Shown here: one piece after another, positions 31,221-42,289 of the stretch
Numbering within the stretch: the stretch's first letter is position 1
How the letters are laid out: each line of letters starts with the position of its first letter
NCBI RefSeq assembly: GCF_036884655.1
Contig: NC_088330.1
Coordinates: forward strand, 33,213,001-33,277,000
Length of the DNA: 64,000 nt
Reading direction: 5' to 3'
DNA from: Musa acuminata AAA Group
Taxonomy: Eukaryota > Streptophyta > Magnoliopsida > Zingiberales > Musaceae
Notes under the pieces: generated by a model
What the model saw: only the letters and a program-made list of their open reading frames with translations
Told to the model about the DNA's origin: nothing
The model's database searches: none
Made by a program: the position numbers and the translations under genes

Positions 31221-32549
31221 ATGGAGTCGGCCGGAGAAGTGAGAGTGTTGGAGCAATCCCGGATCTTCCCATCGATGGGATCGGCGGCGCCGCCGCCCTC
31301 TCTTCCGCTCACCTTCTTCGACGTCCTCTGGTCGACCTCCGGTCCCTTCCGCCGCCTCTTCTTCTACGACTTCCCCCACCCCGCTGCAGTCTTCGCCGAC
31401 TCGGTACTGCCGAAGCTGAAGTCGTCCTTGTCCCTCGCGCTTGCCCGGTTCTACCCGCTGGCGGGCAACCTCAGATGCTCCAGCCACGACGACGTCTCCG
31501 AGGTCGGTTGGATCGAAGGCGAATCAGTGTCATTCGTCTTGGCCGAGTGCGACAGCGGGTTCCACGAGCTCTCTGGTGACTACGCGCGCGACGTATCCAA
31601 GCTGCAGCGGTTGGCGCCCCGGCCGATCTGGTCGGGTGCCGCGAAGCCCTTGTTGGCTGTGCAGGTCACCGTGTTCCCCGACCAAGGCTTAACCATCGGG
31701 ATATGGGCGCATCACGTCGCGTGCGACGGCACGAGCTTCACGCGCTTCGTGAAATCGTGGGCGTCCGCTTGCCGAGCCGGGGAGATCGTGGAGCCGGCGG
31801 CACCGTTATTCGACAGGACGGCGATCCCTAATCCCCTTCAGCTGCGTTCCGTCAACTTCATTCCAGGTTACGAGAGCTCCGGGACCCGTGAAGCGTCGAC
31901 CCTAGCCTCCAACTTGGTTACCGCCACGTTCGCCCTCGGACAAGATCACATCCGGCGTCTCAAGTGCTGGGTGATGGCCAAGGCCGGGGAGCGCAACACC
32001 ACCTTCCATTGCTCGACGGTGGTGGTGACCTACGCGTACGTGTGGGTCTGCCTCATGAAGACGTTGGGCGACGCAGGCGACGAGACCGCGCACTTCACAT
32101 TCACGGCGGATGCCCGGGGTCGTCTGCCGTCGCCAGTGCCCGAGACATACTTCGGCAACTGCATCGTCCCGTGCTTTGTGGAGGTGAAGGTGAGCGATCT
32201 GGTCGGGGAGGACGGCATCTTCGCCGCCTCCGAGGCCATCGGGAAGGCCATAGAAGACCTGAAACACGGCGCCCTTAAGGGTGTGCACGGCATGTGCGAG
32301 AGATGGCATCACGCCACGCAAAAACTTCCCATGACCCTGGCGGGATCACCCAAGTTCAAAGTTTACGATACTGATTTCGGATGGGGAAGACCGGTGAAGG
32401 TTAAGATTGTGATGCATAGGAGCCGAGCCGTATGGCTGCAGGAAAGCAGAAGAGGAGTTGGCGTGGAAATTGGCTTATCATTCGAGCAGCATCAGATGGA
32501 TGTGTTCGAGAGGCACTTCCTCAGTGGCCTGAAACTTCTTCCTGAATAG
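31221..32549 (+). CDS. BAHD acyltransferase, malonyltransferase-like (left copy, 442 aa)
   Basis: BAHD enzymes transfer an acyl group from a CoA thioester to an alcohol or amine, in the cytosol. The catalytic HxxxD is H165-V-A-C-D169 and the structural DFGWG is at 385-389. YFGNC at 310-314 is typical of the anthocyanin/phenolic-glucoside malonyltransferase clade. The N-terminal LPLTFFDVLW (28-37) and RLFFYDFP (45-52) are also family signatures. 442 residues in a single exon fits that clade. A likely substrate is a flavonoid or other phenolic glucoside with malonyl-CoA, but the acyl donor cannot be read from sequence. The ATG at 31221 starts the conserved N-terminus. A polyadenylation signal AATAAA lies at 32690-32695. 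An identical protein is encoded tail to tail at 34212. No disabling change was seen. Confidence 0.93.
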   Translation: MESAGEVRVLEQSRIFPSMGSAAPPPSLPLTFFDVLWSTSGPFRRLFFYDFPHPAAVFADSVLPKLKSSLSLALARFYPLAGNLRCSSHDDVSEVGWIEGESVSFVLAECDSGFHELSGDYARDVSKLQRLAPRPIWSGAAKPLLAVQVTVFPDQGLTIGIWAHHVACDGTSFTRFVKSWASACRAGEIVEPAAPLFDRTAIPNPLQLRSVNFIPGYESSGTREASTLASNLVTATFALGQDHIRRLKCWVMAKAGERNTTFHCSTVVVTYAYVWVCLMKTLGDAGDETAHFTFTADARGRLPSPVPETYFGNCIVPCFVEVKVSDLVGEDGIFAASEAIGKAIEDLKHGALKGVHGMCERWHHATQKLPMTLAGSPKFKVYDTDFGWGRPVKVKIVMHRSRAVWLQESRRGVGVEIGLSFEQHQMDVFERHFLSGLKLLPE

Positions 32550-32689
32550 ATCTGCCTGGAGATCGAGTGAGGTTTGCTGATGAAGCTGAAATGTTTGTGC
32601 TCGTGCTTGATCTTGTCGTTGTTTCCAGTACGTGAACCCTACTAATTATAATCACGTATTGCCCAGTGTCAGCTGCAATCATCGACTGA

Positions 32690-32695
32690 AATAAA
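32690..32695 (+). terminator. Polyadenylation signal of the left BAHD gene
   Basis: AATAAA 141 bases after the stop codon. The mirror copy is at 34066-34071 on the reverse strand. Confidence 0.5.
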
Positions 32696-33030
32696 ATTGC
32701 TGTTTCAGCAGAATCAAATGTTCTAGGAAAATGAAACGGGCTGTAGATGTTATGCATAGAGATCGAGAACGTGAAGAGGGTGCTTGTGGCAACTGTGTTG
32801 CCTCCACCGTCATATCTCCTGAAGGAGATGTAATCTTTATTTCTTTATTTCTGGTGCTGCTTTCAAAGTAACGTGCTGGTTTCCAGAGCTGATGCTTTCT
32901 GATAATTATATTTAATGCTGTCTCAAAATTAGGAAGGTGGCTGTTGGTCATTTATAAGTATTTATTATTTTATGATATCTGAATTTATATTAAAATATTT
33001 TTTTAATAGTATATTTAAAAAGAATTTATA

Positions 33031-33735
33031 ATGGTAGAAATCTAGGGGCGACATTACATGTGCAATGGAAAAATAGAAAATAAAAATATCAGATTTTTTA
33101 AAAAGATTGTCGTGCGTTCATTAGTATGCAAAAACTTATTAAACTGAAAGTCATGTGTGAGATAGTTGTGTTACCTATGAAGATCATATATCTCTGAAAT
33201 CCTATATATCTGTGGGCTAGGATGAAGGAGATCAAGTATCATCCTCGATCCACACCATAAGGGTTACAAAAATGCTCCTCGAATCGTTGCTCAAATCTCT
33301 ATATATATTGGTTGAGGAGAAAGAGAGAGTAAAATATAATATAACAACCAAGAAGGCCAACCTATTACCCTCTAGTTCTCTCATATTTATAGAGGATTTC
33401 TATCAACTTAACCTCTATTTATAGAGATCTTTGTCAACTTAACCCTATGGCCCTTTGATTCTTTTCTATTTACAGAGGCCCACCCCTCCCACTCGCATCG
33501 AGGCTCCTATATAATAATATATATATATATATAAACAATTAAGATATAAGCTTCTATTTTGATGTGCTCCCGTTATTTTTTTAGTGAGTTATGCGACATT
33601 CTCAACACATGGAACGACGACAAGATCAAAGCAAGAATCAAACGATGACGACGACTTTTTTGAAAAATCTGATATTTTTATTTTCTATTTTTCCATTGCA
33701 CATGTAATGTCGCCCCTAGATTTCTATCATTATAA
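33031..33735. repeat. Hinge of the BAHD palindrome built from inverted copia LTR ends
   Basis: From 33031, TAGAAATCTAGGGGCGACAT and what follows match the start of the reverse-strand copia LTR (compare 4800 and 39411), continuing in decayed form to about 33480. From 33735 backwards the same LTR end runs in the opposite orientation. The roughly 535-base loop (33111-33644) is asymmetric, so two LTR ends face each other at the centre. No gene is present. Confidence 0.6.
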
Positions 33736-34065
33736 ATTTTTTTAAATATATTATTAAAAAAATATTTTCATATAAATTCAGATATCATAAAAATAATAAA
33801 TACTTATAAATGACCAACAGCCACCTTCCTAATTTCGAGACAGCATTAAATATAATTATCAGAAAGCATCAGCTCTGGAAACCAGCACGTTACTTTGAAA
33901 GCAGCACCAGAAATAAAGAAATAAAGATTACATCTCCTTCAGGAGATATGACGGTGGAGGCAACACAGTTGCCACAAGCACCCTCTTCACGTTCTCGATC
34001 TCTATGCATAACATCTACAGCCCGTTTCATTTTCCTAGAACATTTGATTCTGCTGAAACAGCAAT

Positions 34066-34071
34066 TTTATT
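34066..34071 (-). terminator. Polyadenylation signal of the right BAHD gene
   Basis: Reverse-strand AATAAA, 141 bases beyond the stop, mirroring 32690-32695. Confidence 0.5.
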
Positions 34072-34211
34072 TCAGTCGATGATTGCAGCTGACACTGGGC
34101 AATACGTGATTATAATTAGTAGGGTTCACGTACTGGAAACAACGACAAGATCAAGCACGAGCACAAACATTTCAGCTTCATCAGCAAACCTCACTCGATC
34201 TCCAGGCAGAT

Positions 34212-35540
34212 CTATTCAGGAAGAAGTTTCAGGCCACTGAGGAAGTGCCTCTCGAACACATCCATCTGATGCTGCTCGAATGATAAGCCAATTTCCACGC
34301 CAACTCCTCTTCTGCTTTCCTGCAGCCATACGGCTCGGCTCCTATGCATCACAATCTTAACCTTCACCGGTCTTCCCCATCCGAAATCAGTATCGTAAAC
34401 TTTGAACTTGGGTGATCCCGCCAGGGTCATGGGAAGTTTTTGCGTGGCGTGATGCCATCTCTCGCACATGCCGTGCACACCCTTAAGGGCGCCGTGTTTC
34501 AGGTCTTCTATGGCCTTCCCGATGGCCTCGGAGGCGGCGAAGATGCCGTCCTCCCCGACCAGATCGCTCACCTTCACCTCCACAAAGCACGGGACGATGC
34601 AGTTGCCGAAGTATGTCTCGGGCACTGGCGACGGCAGACGACCCCGGGCATCCGCCGTGAATGTGAAGTGCGCGGTCTCGTCGCCTGCGTCGCCCAACGT
34701 CTTCATGAGGCAGACCCACACGTACGCGTAGGTCACCACCACCGTCGAGCAATGGAAGGTGGTGTTGCGCTCCCCGGCCTTGGCCATCACCCAGCACTTG
34801 AGACGCCGGATGTGATCTTGTCCGAGGGCGAACGTGGCGGTAACCAAGTTGGAGGCTAGGGTCGACGCTTCACGGGTCCCGGAGCTCTCGTAACCTGGAA
34901 TGAAGTTGACGGAACGCAGCTGAAGGGGATTAGGGATCGCCGTCCTGTCGAATAACGGTGCCGCCGGCTCCACGATCTCCCCGGCTCGGCAAGCGGACGC
35001 CCACGATTTCACGAAGCGCGTGAAGCTCGTGCCGTCGCACGCGACGTGATGCGCCCATATCCCGATGGTTAAGCCTTGGTCGGGGAACACGGTGACCTGC
35101 ACAGCCAACAAGGGCTTCGCGGCACCCGACCAGATCGGCCGGGGCGCCAACCGCTGCAGCTTGGATACGTCGCGCGCGTAGTCACCAGAGAGCTCGTGGA
35201 ACCCGCTGTCGCACTCGGCCAAGACGAATGACACTGATTCGCCTTCGATCCAACCGACCTCGGAGACGTCGTCGTGGCTGGAGCATCTGAGGTTGCCCGC
35301 CAGCGGGTAGAACCGGGCAAGCGCGAGGGACAAGGACGACTTCAGCTTCGGCAGTACCGAGTCGGCGAAGACTGCAGCGGGGTGGGGGAAGTCGTAGAAG
35401 AAGAGGCGGCGGAAGGGACCGGAGGTCGACCAGAGGACGTCGAAGAAGGTGAGCGGAAGAGAGGGCGGCGGCGCCGCCGATCCCATCGATGGGAAGATCC
35501 GGGATTGCTCCAACACTCTCACTTCTCCGGCCGACTCCAT
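34212..35540 (-). CDS. BAHD acyltransferase, malonyltransferase-like (right copy, 442 aa)
   Basis: Encodes exactly the same 442 residues as the gene at 31221, with HxxxD at 165-169, YFGNC at 310-314 and DFGWG at 385-389. The open frames in other registers also have identical translations, so the nucleotide sequence is the same or nearly so. Its upstream DNA (35541-36578) matches that of the deleted copy at 2699, including an AT microsatellite and a copia LTR, so this locus keeps the ancestral promoter side. The left copy keeps only about 180 bases of it. The two genes converge with about 1.66 kb between stop codons, so read-through from either would be antisense to the other. Function as for the left copy: acyl transfer from an acyl-CoA to a glycosylated phenolic is likely, the exact substrate unknown. 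Confidence 0.93.
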   Translation of the reverse strand: MESAGEVRVLEQSRIFPSMGSAAPPPSLPLTFFDVLWSTSGPFRRLFFYDFPHPAAVFADSVLPKLKSSLSLALARFYPLAGNLRCSSHDDVSEVGWIEGESVSFVLAECDSGFHELSGDYARDVSKLQRLAPRPIWSGAAKPLLAVQVTVFPDQGLTIGIWAHHVACDGTSFTRFVKSWASACRAGEIVEPAAPLFDRTAIPNPLQLRSVNFIPGYESSGTREASTLASNLVTATFALGQDHIRRLKCWVMAKAGERNTTFHCSTVVVTYAYVWVCLMKTLGDAGDETAHFTFTADARGRLPSPVPETYFGNCIVPCFVEVKVSDLVGEDGIFAASEAIGKAIEDLKHGALKGVHGMCERWHHATQKLPMTLAGSPKFKVYDTDFGWGRPVKVKIVMHRSRAVWLQESRRGVGVEIGLSFEQHQMDVFERHFLSGLKLLPE

Positions 35541-35828
35541 CGTAATAGCTACGCTTCGCTCGATTCCCCCTTGACAACACGAGATTCACAATGGCAATAG
35601 GCTCGTTGGAAGTTGGAGCTTGCTTTATGCACGCCTACGATCCGTGATCGGAAACCTCAGAGCTCGTCCACTGGACTATGGGCTTACCATGTGATAAACG
35701 CGGGATTCTTTCTCGACTGCGTTCCTTGACATAACGTACAGTTTACAGCGCTAATTAATATCCTATAATTAATTATGATTAGTACATCGGTACTAATAAT
35801 TTAAAAATAATATCGAGATTCATACGCT

Positions 35829-35832
<4 letters not shown>

Positions 35833-35885
<53 letters not shown>
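35833..35885. repeat. (AT)n microsatellite
   Basis: About 26 AT units; the shorter counterpart of 3363-3437 in the duplicated BAHD upstream flank. Confidence 0.95.
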
Positions 35886-35891
<6 letters not shown>

Positions 35892-36578
35892 TTATTAATT
35901 TCATATCAACCTCTGGTTCGAGAGGCTTTCACGCTCTCCTTCCTATATGTTCCCTCCCCTTTGGTTACGCTACGGACGACGGACAAGCGTTAGTGTTTGT
36001 GGTGCGCGAGGTTGGTGGTGTTCCAGAGAAAATCCCAATGTCACCTTCGATCGTGATCTCTTTCCTCCTTCCCTCCCCTCCGATTGAGCTGTGGACGGTA
36101 GACCAGTGGAGGACGCTGTCTCTTGAAGGGCAACAACCAGCCTCCCCTCAGGTTCCCTCCCCTTTCGGAGAAGTATTTTGAAGGCCACCTTGAACTCTAC
36201 TCCATCTATGTCCATTCCCATCCGTCGTATCAGCTCGACTACCCATCGTGTTTGGTGTGCTGCAAGTTGCAGATCCCAAGCCAGGAACATATGATGAGTC
36301 CTCTGCTTCCTAAATGCTTCGACTCCGAATCATCGTCTTCCTTGTCAAGATCTCAGCTTTTGCATGTGTTAGCATGGGGTGGTTTGTCCATGGTAGACGT
36401 CGAAAGAAGACTCTTGGTAAACACATTTCTCGACATCTCCAACCAATTCTTCGTTCTGCTATCGAAGACAAACATCCCTCTATTCGAATTCAACTTCACT
36501 TATAGCTACCGGATGCGATCCAAGTAAAGGTTCATGGAGACATTTGATGATCTAGGCCCTGACGCCAAGGGGTGATAC
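35886..36578. repeat. Duplicate of 3440-4089
   Basis: Direct copy carrying the same relic reverse-strand frames (VFDSRTKNWLEM near 36400-36500, MDIDGVEFKVAFKILL near 36180-36230). Stops differ between copies, consistent with neutral decay after duplication. Confidence 0.6.
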
Positions 36579-37072
36579 TATTGGGAAACCCTAGGCAGCA
36601 TCACATGCGTAGTAGAAGAATATAAAACAAAAATAGGTTCTCAAAAATTCAATATCGAATCGTTGTGCAAATATTGATGCGAAAAAAATGTAAAACCAAA
36701 AACTTCATAACACGTGTGAGATGATTTACCTATGGGAGATCCTATATCCTCAAAACCTCAGATCCAAATCTCTAGATGAAGGAGGTCAGATATCCTTCTC
36801 TCTATCGGTGATCCACACAGTAGATAGCGTGATGATGCTCCTTCTTTCACTATACGATCTTCCTCTCCTTTGCACACCACATAATTGTGTCAAGATCAAG
36901 ACGGGGCCGACCCTTCTTACTATCTACACACCCCAAATAGAGCTGTTGGCTGGGGAGAAAAGGGAGGGATGAGAATATGAGGTGGCAGCCAAAAAGAGTA
37001 TAGCTTATGCCCCTTTGGTTCCTTCCTATTTATAAAGGTTCATGTCAACTTTGTTAGGATCAAGAGCACTAA

Positions 37073-37106
<34 letters not shown>

Positions 37107-39410
37107 GAATTAGTGCAGCGGAAATCTTTCACTATTAAAATCGAAAGCTGCGTTCGTTTGATAAAAACGATTTCGATGTAAAAGCTAATTCTAAGATTAC
37201 TTTAACTTAAGACTAAGCGAGATGACGTTAAAGTAAATCTACGAAGGCAGTTTGCAGTTTATGATAAAAATCAGAATGCAAGCGCAAACTGAAATGCGAC
37301 GTTCGTACGATAAAACTGGTTTACGTCTAAATGCCAATTTTGAGGATACTGAACTTTGAGATACGTTTTATAAATGCGCAGAAGGCAGTTTGCAGTTATG
37401 ATTGAAATCAAAACGTAAACGTAAACTGAAGTGTAATGATCGTACGAAAAAACCGATTTACGTCTAAACACAGATTTGGAAAGTTCTGAACTTAGAAACT
37501 CGTTCGTAAAAGCGTAGAAGGCAGTAGCTATTTAGGAGGTTTGCAGTAAAGATAAAATGCTCAAAGTAAATGCAAACCGAGATTTAGAGTGGTTCGGTCA
37601 ATCTTGACCTACTCCACTTTTGGCTTCCTCCACCGACGAGGTCACCGACATCAACTAGAGGCCTTCCTTCAATAGGCGAAGGCCAACCACCCTTTTACAG
37701 TTTCACTCATTTTGACGGGCTTAGGAGACAACCATTACAGAAATTTTCTCTCTCTTTACAACTCAGAACTTGGAAGAAAAGAGGGAGAAGAACTTTTGGC
37801 CTTTACAACAATTTTGAGCTCTAATAATCACAGAAAAATATCAAGATTTTGAGTGTAAGTCTGTGTGCTTTCTGTGCTGAATGGGTGGGGTATTTATAGG
37901 CCCCAACCCAGTTCAAATTTGGAGCTCAAAACTATCAATTCCCGGAATTCCGGGATCAGGCGGTTGCACCTCCTGACTGGAGCGGTTGCATCGCCTGGCA
38001 GAGCTCGAAGACTGAGCCTCTGGGCGGTGCCACCTCTGTCAGGGGTGGTTGCACCTCTCTGCCAGAGCTCGAAGACTGAGCTCGGGCGGTTGCGCCTCCT
38101 GACTGAGGCGGTTGCACCGCCTGGCAGAGCTTGAAGACTGAGCTCAAGCGGTGCCACCTCCTGTCAGGGGCGGTTGCACCTCCTGCCAGAGCTCGAAGAC
38201 TGAGCTCAGGCGGTGCAACCTCCTGACTGGGGCGGTTGCACCGCCCAGTCTCGCTTGGAGACTGCCTCCTGGGCGGTGCTACCTCCTAGCACTATTTCAG
38301 GTCCGAATGGGTTGATCCATTCGGCCTAATTTGGGTCTTTCAGGGGCCCGATTGCCCCAAGATTAAGTTAATGGGATCACCTCCCATTTCTAACTTAATC
38401 ATTGTGCTAACTACGATTATTTCCTAAGATATTTACTGCAACTTGCTCCGGTACGTCAATCGCTTCTTCCGGCGAGCTTCCGGCGAACTTCCGTCGATCA
38501 TCCGATGAACCCTCGGTGATGCTCCTGCGGACTTCCGGCAAACTCCTGGACTTACGACGATCCACTTGGCGAGTTCCGACGAGCTTCTTTGGCAAGCTCC
38601 TGGACTTCTCGGATTTGTTCCCGCAGAACCTCCAACGACCGTCCGAACTTCCGTAGAACTCTCGAACTCCCAACGTGATCATTGTCTTGACTCCGGCGTA
38701 ACTCCTGCTACATGTCTTTCTTCCATCGTAGTTAATCCTACACACTCAAAACAAAAACTTTGATCGAGACAATTAATCCTAAGCAATTAACCAAGTTGTC
38801 CGGCATGTCATTGGTCCCTCGACGCTTCGTCCGATTCTTCGGCGCATCGTCCTTTCCTGCAGCCTATTGCCCAATCGACCAATTGACTCAGCAACTCCGA
38901 TATCCTTGGCACAATACCCGCTCTTCTTGGCCCGATGCCTGAGTCCACGGCCCGAAGCCTTCTGTCGATACGTCGACCGATCCACCGGCCCGACGTCCAA
39001 TCTTCTGACATGTTCCTCCGGCACAACATGATTTTCCTGCTTTAATTGTCTCATCCTGATCGAAGCATCCTGCGTCACTCAAAACGCAGATTAAATCATA
39101 AATATATATCAAGTAGTTTCATCATCAAAATACGAGATTCAACAAACTTAACCCAATAGATCTTGGCCTATTAGGTACTGGATCTCTATGCAACTATTTA
39201 AGCCTCTTGGATTAATGAATCTCTATCTAATAATCACTATTTGTTCTTATTGGGTCTCACCCAAAGGTTCCAATAATATTGGGGCTTATTAGATATCTAA
39301 TAAGATAATGTTTCAATAAATATCTCATATTCATACCTCTATTCGTCGCAACACCTACCATATGTGGTTAACTATCTAGTTCCAATATCGAGCTAGCCAT
39401 AAGTCATACC
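36579..39410 (-). mobile_element. Copia LTR fragment interrupted by a solo LTR
   Basis: 36579-37051 and 39145-39410 together equal the LTR fragment at 4090-4799, split by the solo LTR below. As on the left, a second LTR begins immediately after it. Confidence 0.75.
37052..39144 (-). mobile_element. Solo LTR of the Sirevirus-like family with target duplication
   Basis: 2093 bases from TGTTAGGATCAAGAGC to CGAGATTCAACA, flanked by perfect AACTT repeats (37047-37051 and 39145-39149). Same family as the LTRs at 9740 and 16352, including the 62-base minisatellite (37960-38290), but diverged and with an extra segment near 38760-39100 resembling the solo LTR at 45489. It holds a 31-base G run (37075-37105). 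It is absent from the equivalent site at about 4525, so it inserted after the segmental duplication. Confidence 0.88.
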
Positions 39411-41025
39411 TGTTAAAAAATTTAGAGGTGACATCATATACGTAGCAGAAGAATAAAAAGAAAAATCCCAGATTTTCATAAAATGGTTGCATCGTCATAC
39501 GAAGTTTTATGCACAAAAACCCACAAAAATGAAAAACTACGCATATAATAGAGATTACATTATATGAAAAGATCGTATATCTCTGAATTCCTATAGATCT
39601 GTGGGAGAGAATGAAGGAGGTTAATTGTCCTCTCTAGTTGTGATCCACATGGTAGGGGTTGCGAAGGCGCTCCTTGAATCGCTACCTAAATCACAACACA
39701 CCCCAAATATAGGCTGTTGGCCGAGGAGAAAGGAGAGTAGAATACGAGGTGGCAGCCAAAAAGTCTTAGCATATGACCCTTTGGTTCTCTCCTATTTATA
39801 GAGGTCATTGTCAACTTAACCATAATTGATCTTGTAGTGATCGATCTCCAACTAATTATCCAAGCCATTTAGATTACTGGATTTTTACCTAATAATCTCT
39901 AATTAGCTCTTATTAAATCTCATTTATTGGATCCAATAATTCAAGGACTTATTAGATATCCAATAAGATATGGGCTCTAACGGATATCTCATATACGAAC
40001 CACTACTCGTCGCAACACCTACAATATGTATATGACCCTCTAGACCCAATATCAAGTTTGCTGTGAGTCGTACTTGTTAGAACTCTTTTTAGCTCAGTGA
40101 ATTATTATCTATATAATAATTTACTAGACTAATCAACTATATAGGTACTATGCCACTACGTCGTAGTCCGTAGATGATATAAAGTAATCCAATCCATTGG
40201 ACTTGTCTGTCCTCAGTTACTATCTATCTATAGTATCTTATCCATCTAATACCCTAGCGACTATATACCGGGCATGGTGCTGTCAGGCTCGTATGGTTTC
40301 TACTTGAGTCTCGCTCTAATCGGATTCTCCCGAAGAACTCTTTCTCTCTTAATCCAAATGACCTTGGGGAGGGATTTGTTTGAGCAAACACACATGAGAT
40401 ATTTTTCTTATGACACTGAAAGCGGATGTTTCTCTATCGATACTCAATAGCCCTCGTAAGGTTGGTTTCCCTTATCGATGATCGGTTGTGCTAGATCTGA
40501 AACTTTTAGGCTAATAAGTTCGGTATCAAAAAGTAGAATACTCATATAGGATATCTTTAGTGTTTCAAGTCTAAGGACCAGATATACAACCAAAATGATG
40601 AAATAGTTGTTTAAAAATGATGTATCATCAATCATCCATCATTCTATGAGCAAATTAATTAGTAACCTCATTATCTAATGAGTACCTATATCCCTAGTGT
40701 CCTCGTATGAGCAACTATGAGAGTAGCCGCTTTAATTAAACGAACGGGTATATAGTACACCGGTTTGTCCGGTTATCTTGATATTCATCTCGAGTAAACT
40801 ATGACCGGGATTATTTATGGTCTATGTTTAAAGATGAATCGATATCATTATCATTATCTCATCACGATCTGATTCTCATTACATAGATCTACGGACATCA
40901 CAATATATGCACCATGTAAGATAAAGTGATAAAATATCAAATAATATAATAAGCAAAAAAAATATGTATTATGTCACATGTGTCATCACTCACGTGATTA
41001 GCTTTTAGGTCGCCTATGACTAACA
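39411..41025 (-). mobile_element. Full-length copia LTR, reverse orientation
   Basis: 1615 bases; forward strand TGTTAAAAAATTTAG to CTATGACTAACA. A reverse-strand polypurine tract (GTAGGAGAT) follows at 41026-41034, so this is a 3' LTR. It supplies the complete consensus for the LTR family at 4800 and 5536. Confidence 0.8.
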
Positions 41026-42120
41026 ATCTCCTACTTAACCTAAAACCAATCACGTATGTGTTTGATCCCAATCAAACCCTTGTGGTGCCAAAAGATAATT
41101 TGAGATAATAACTTTGTTTGTAGATTTGTGATGTTATTTTTGGATGGAACTCTTTCTACTATTACATCTCCTTAAGTCATGATCTCTCTAATAAGTTGGA
41201 ACCTCCTCATAACACTTTTGATGAGACCCGGGTGCCCTCATTTGAGCAATGGCCTCATAGTTGTCGTAATATAAGAGAATTAGCTCCTCGTTGCTTAGCA
41301 CGACTCTCAGATTTGTGATGAACCATTTTATCTTGACTCGCACATTTGCTGCCTCTGTCGTATTAATATACTCTAATTTTGTGGTCGAGTTAGTAGTAAT
41401 ATTTTGCTCGGAACTCTTCCAGCATACTGCTCATCCATTCAGGGTGGAAACATACCCTGAATTAGACTTGTTGTCATCGACATTAGACTAGAAACTCGAG
41501 TCTGTGTTATCCTCAACCCTGAAGCTACTATCTTCATATGCTAGTAAAAGATCTTTAGTCCTTATCGTACTTAAAGATATACTTTACTGCTTTTCAATAC
41601 TCAAAGCCTAGATCCGCTTAAAACCTGCTCGTGATACTCAAAACATGTGCTATATCAAGCCTGGTACATAATATAGCATACATGATAGACTCTATCGCTG
41701 AGGCATAGAGTATCCTATATATGTTTGTTCTTTACTCAGGAGTCTTTGAGTACATACTTTTATAAAGCGATATCTCATTTTTCATCGGTACGAGACATCT
41801 CTTAGAATTTTTCATGTCAAACCTTTTGACAATAAAGTTTATGTACTTGGATTGGTATAAGCCAAATATCCTCGTGGATCTATCTTTATAGATCTGAATC
41901 CTAAGCTATATGATTCTTTTCCTAAATATTTTATAGAAAAATGTCTAGATAACCAAGTGAGAACATTCCTACATTATTCACAATAATTAGGATTTCATCC
42001 AAATACAACATCAAAAGGGTGATAGTGCTTCTACTTACCTTTCTTACACACAAAGTTAATCTTCTTATTAACAAAGTCATAAGATTTGATTGACTCATCA
42101 AATCTTAAAATTTAAAATTA
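41026..42120 (-). pseudogene. pol: Copia reverse transcriptase/RNase H fragment
   Basis: Reverse complement of the region equivalent to about 20160-20900 of the forward copia element. For example, the forward-strand segment near 41640-41690 is the counterpart of the TRPDIAHALS region. Heavily mutated, with no open frame. It ends near 42120, so the element is 5'-truncated. Confidence 0.65.
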
Positions 42121-42289
42121 AAAAATTTCCTAACTTACTATCTTAATTTGCATTATCAATAGCTTATGAACACATATTCAATGCATAACTATATTGGTAA
42201 AATCTAGAACATAACTATCCAAGACATCCTTGATGTAATGTAACATAGTACGTTAAACAATTTAAAACTAAGTATTGAAATAAATCCAT

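Larger units (their letters stand above)
31041..33110. repeat. Left inner arm of the BAHD palindrome
   Basis: Reverse complement of about 33645-35720. 31161-32951 pairs with 33810-35600 without any length change (coordinate sums constant at 66761), and translations in several frames are identical. I found only a silent change near 32935. Divergence and indels appear only toward the hinge and beyond about 31041. Confidence 0.9.
33645..35720. repeat. Right inner arm of the BAHD palindrome
   Basis: Mirror of 31041-33110. Beyond 35720 this arm continues into the ancestral upstream flank also present beside the deleted copy at 3230, while the left arm breaks off. The right copy is therefore the one in its original 5' context. 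Confidence 0.9.

Noticed and set aside
31902..32321. Antisense frames inside the BAHD genes (also 34440-34859)
   Set aside because: Shadows of the GC-rich coding strand; the sense frame carries all BAHD motifs.
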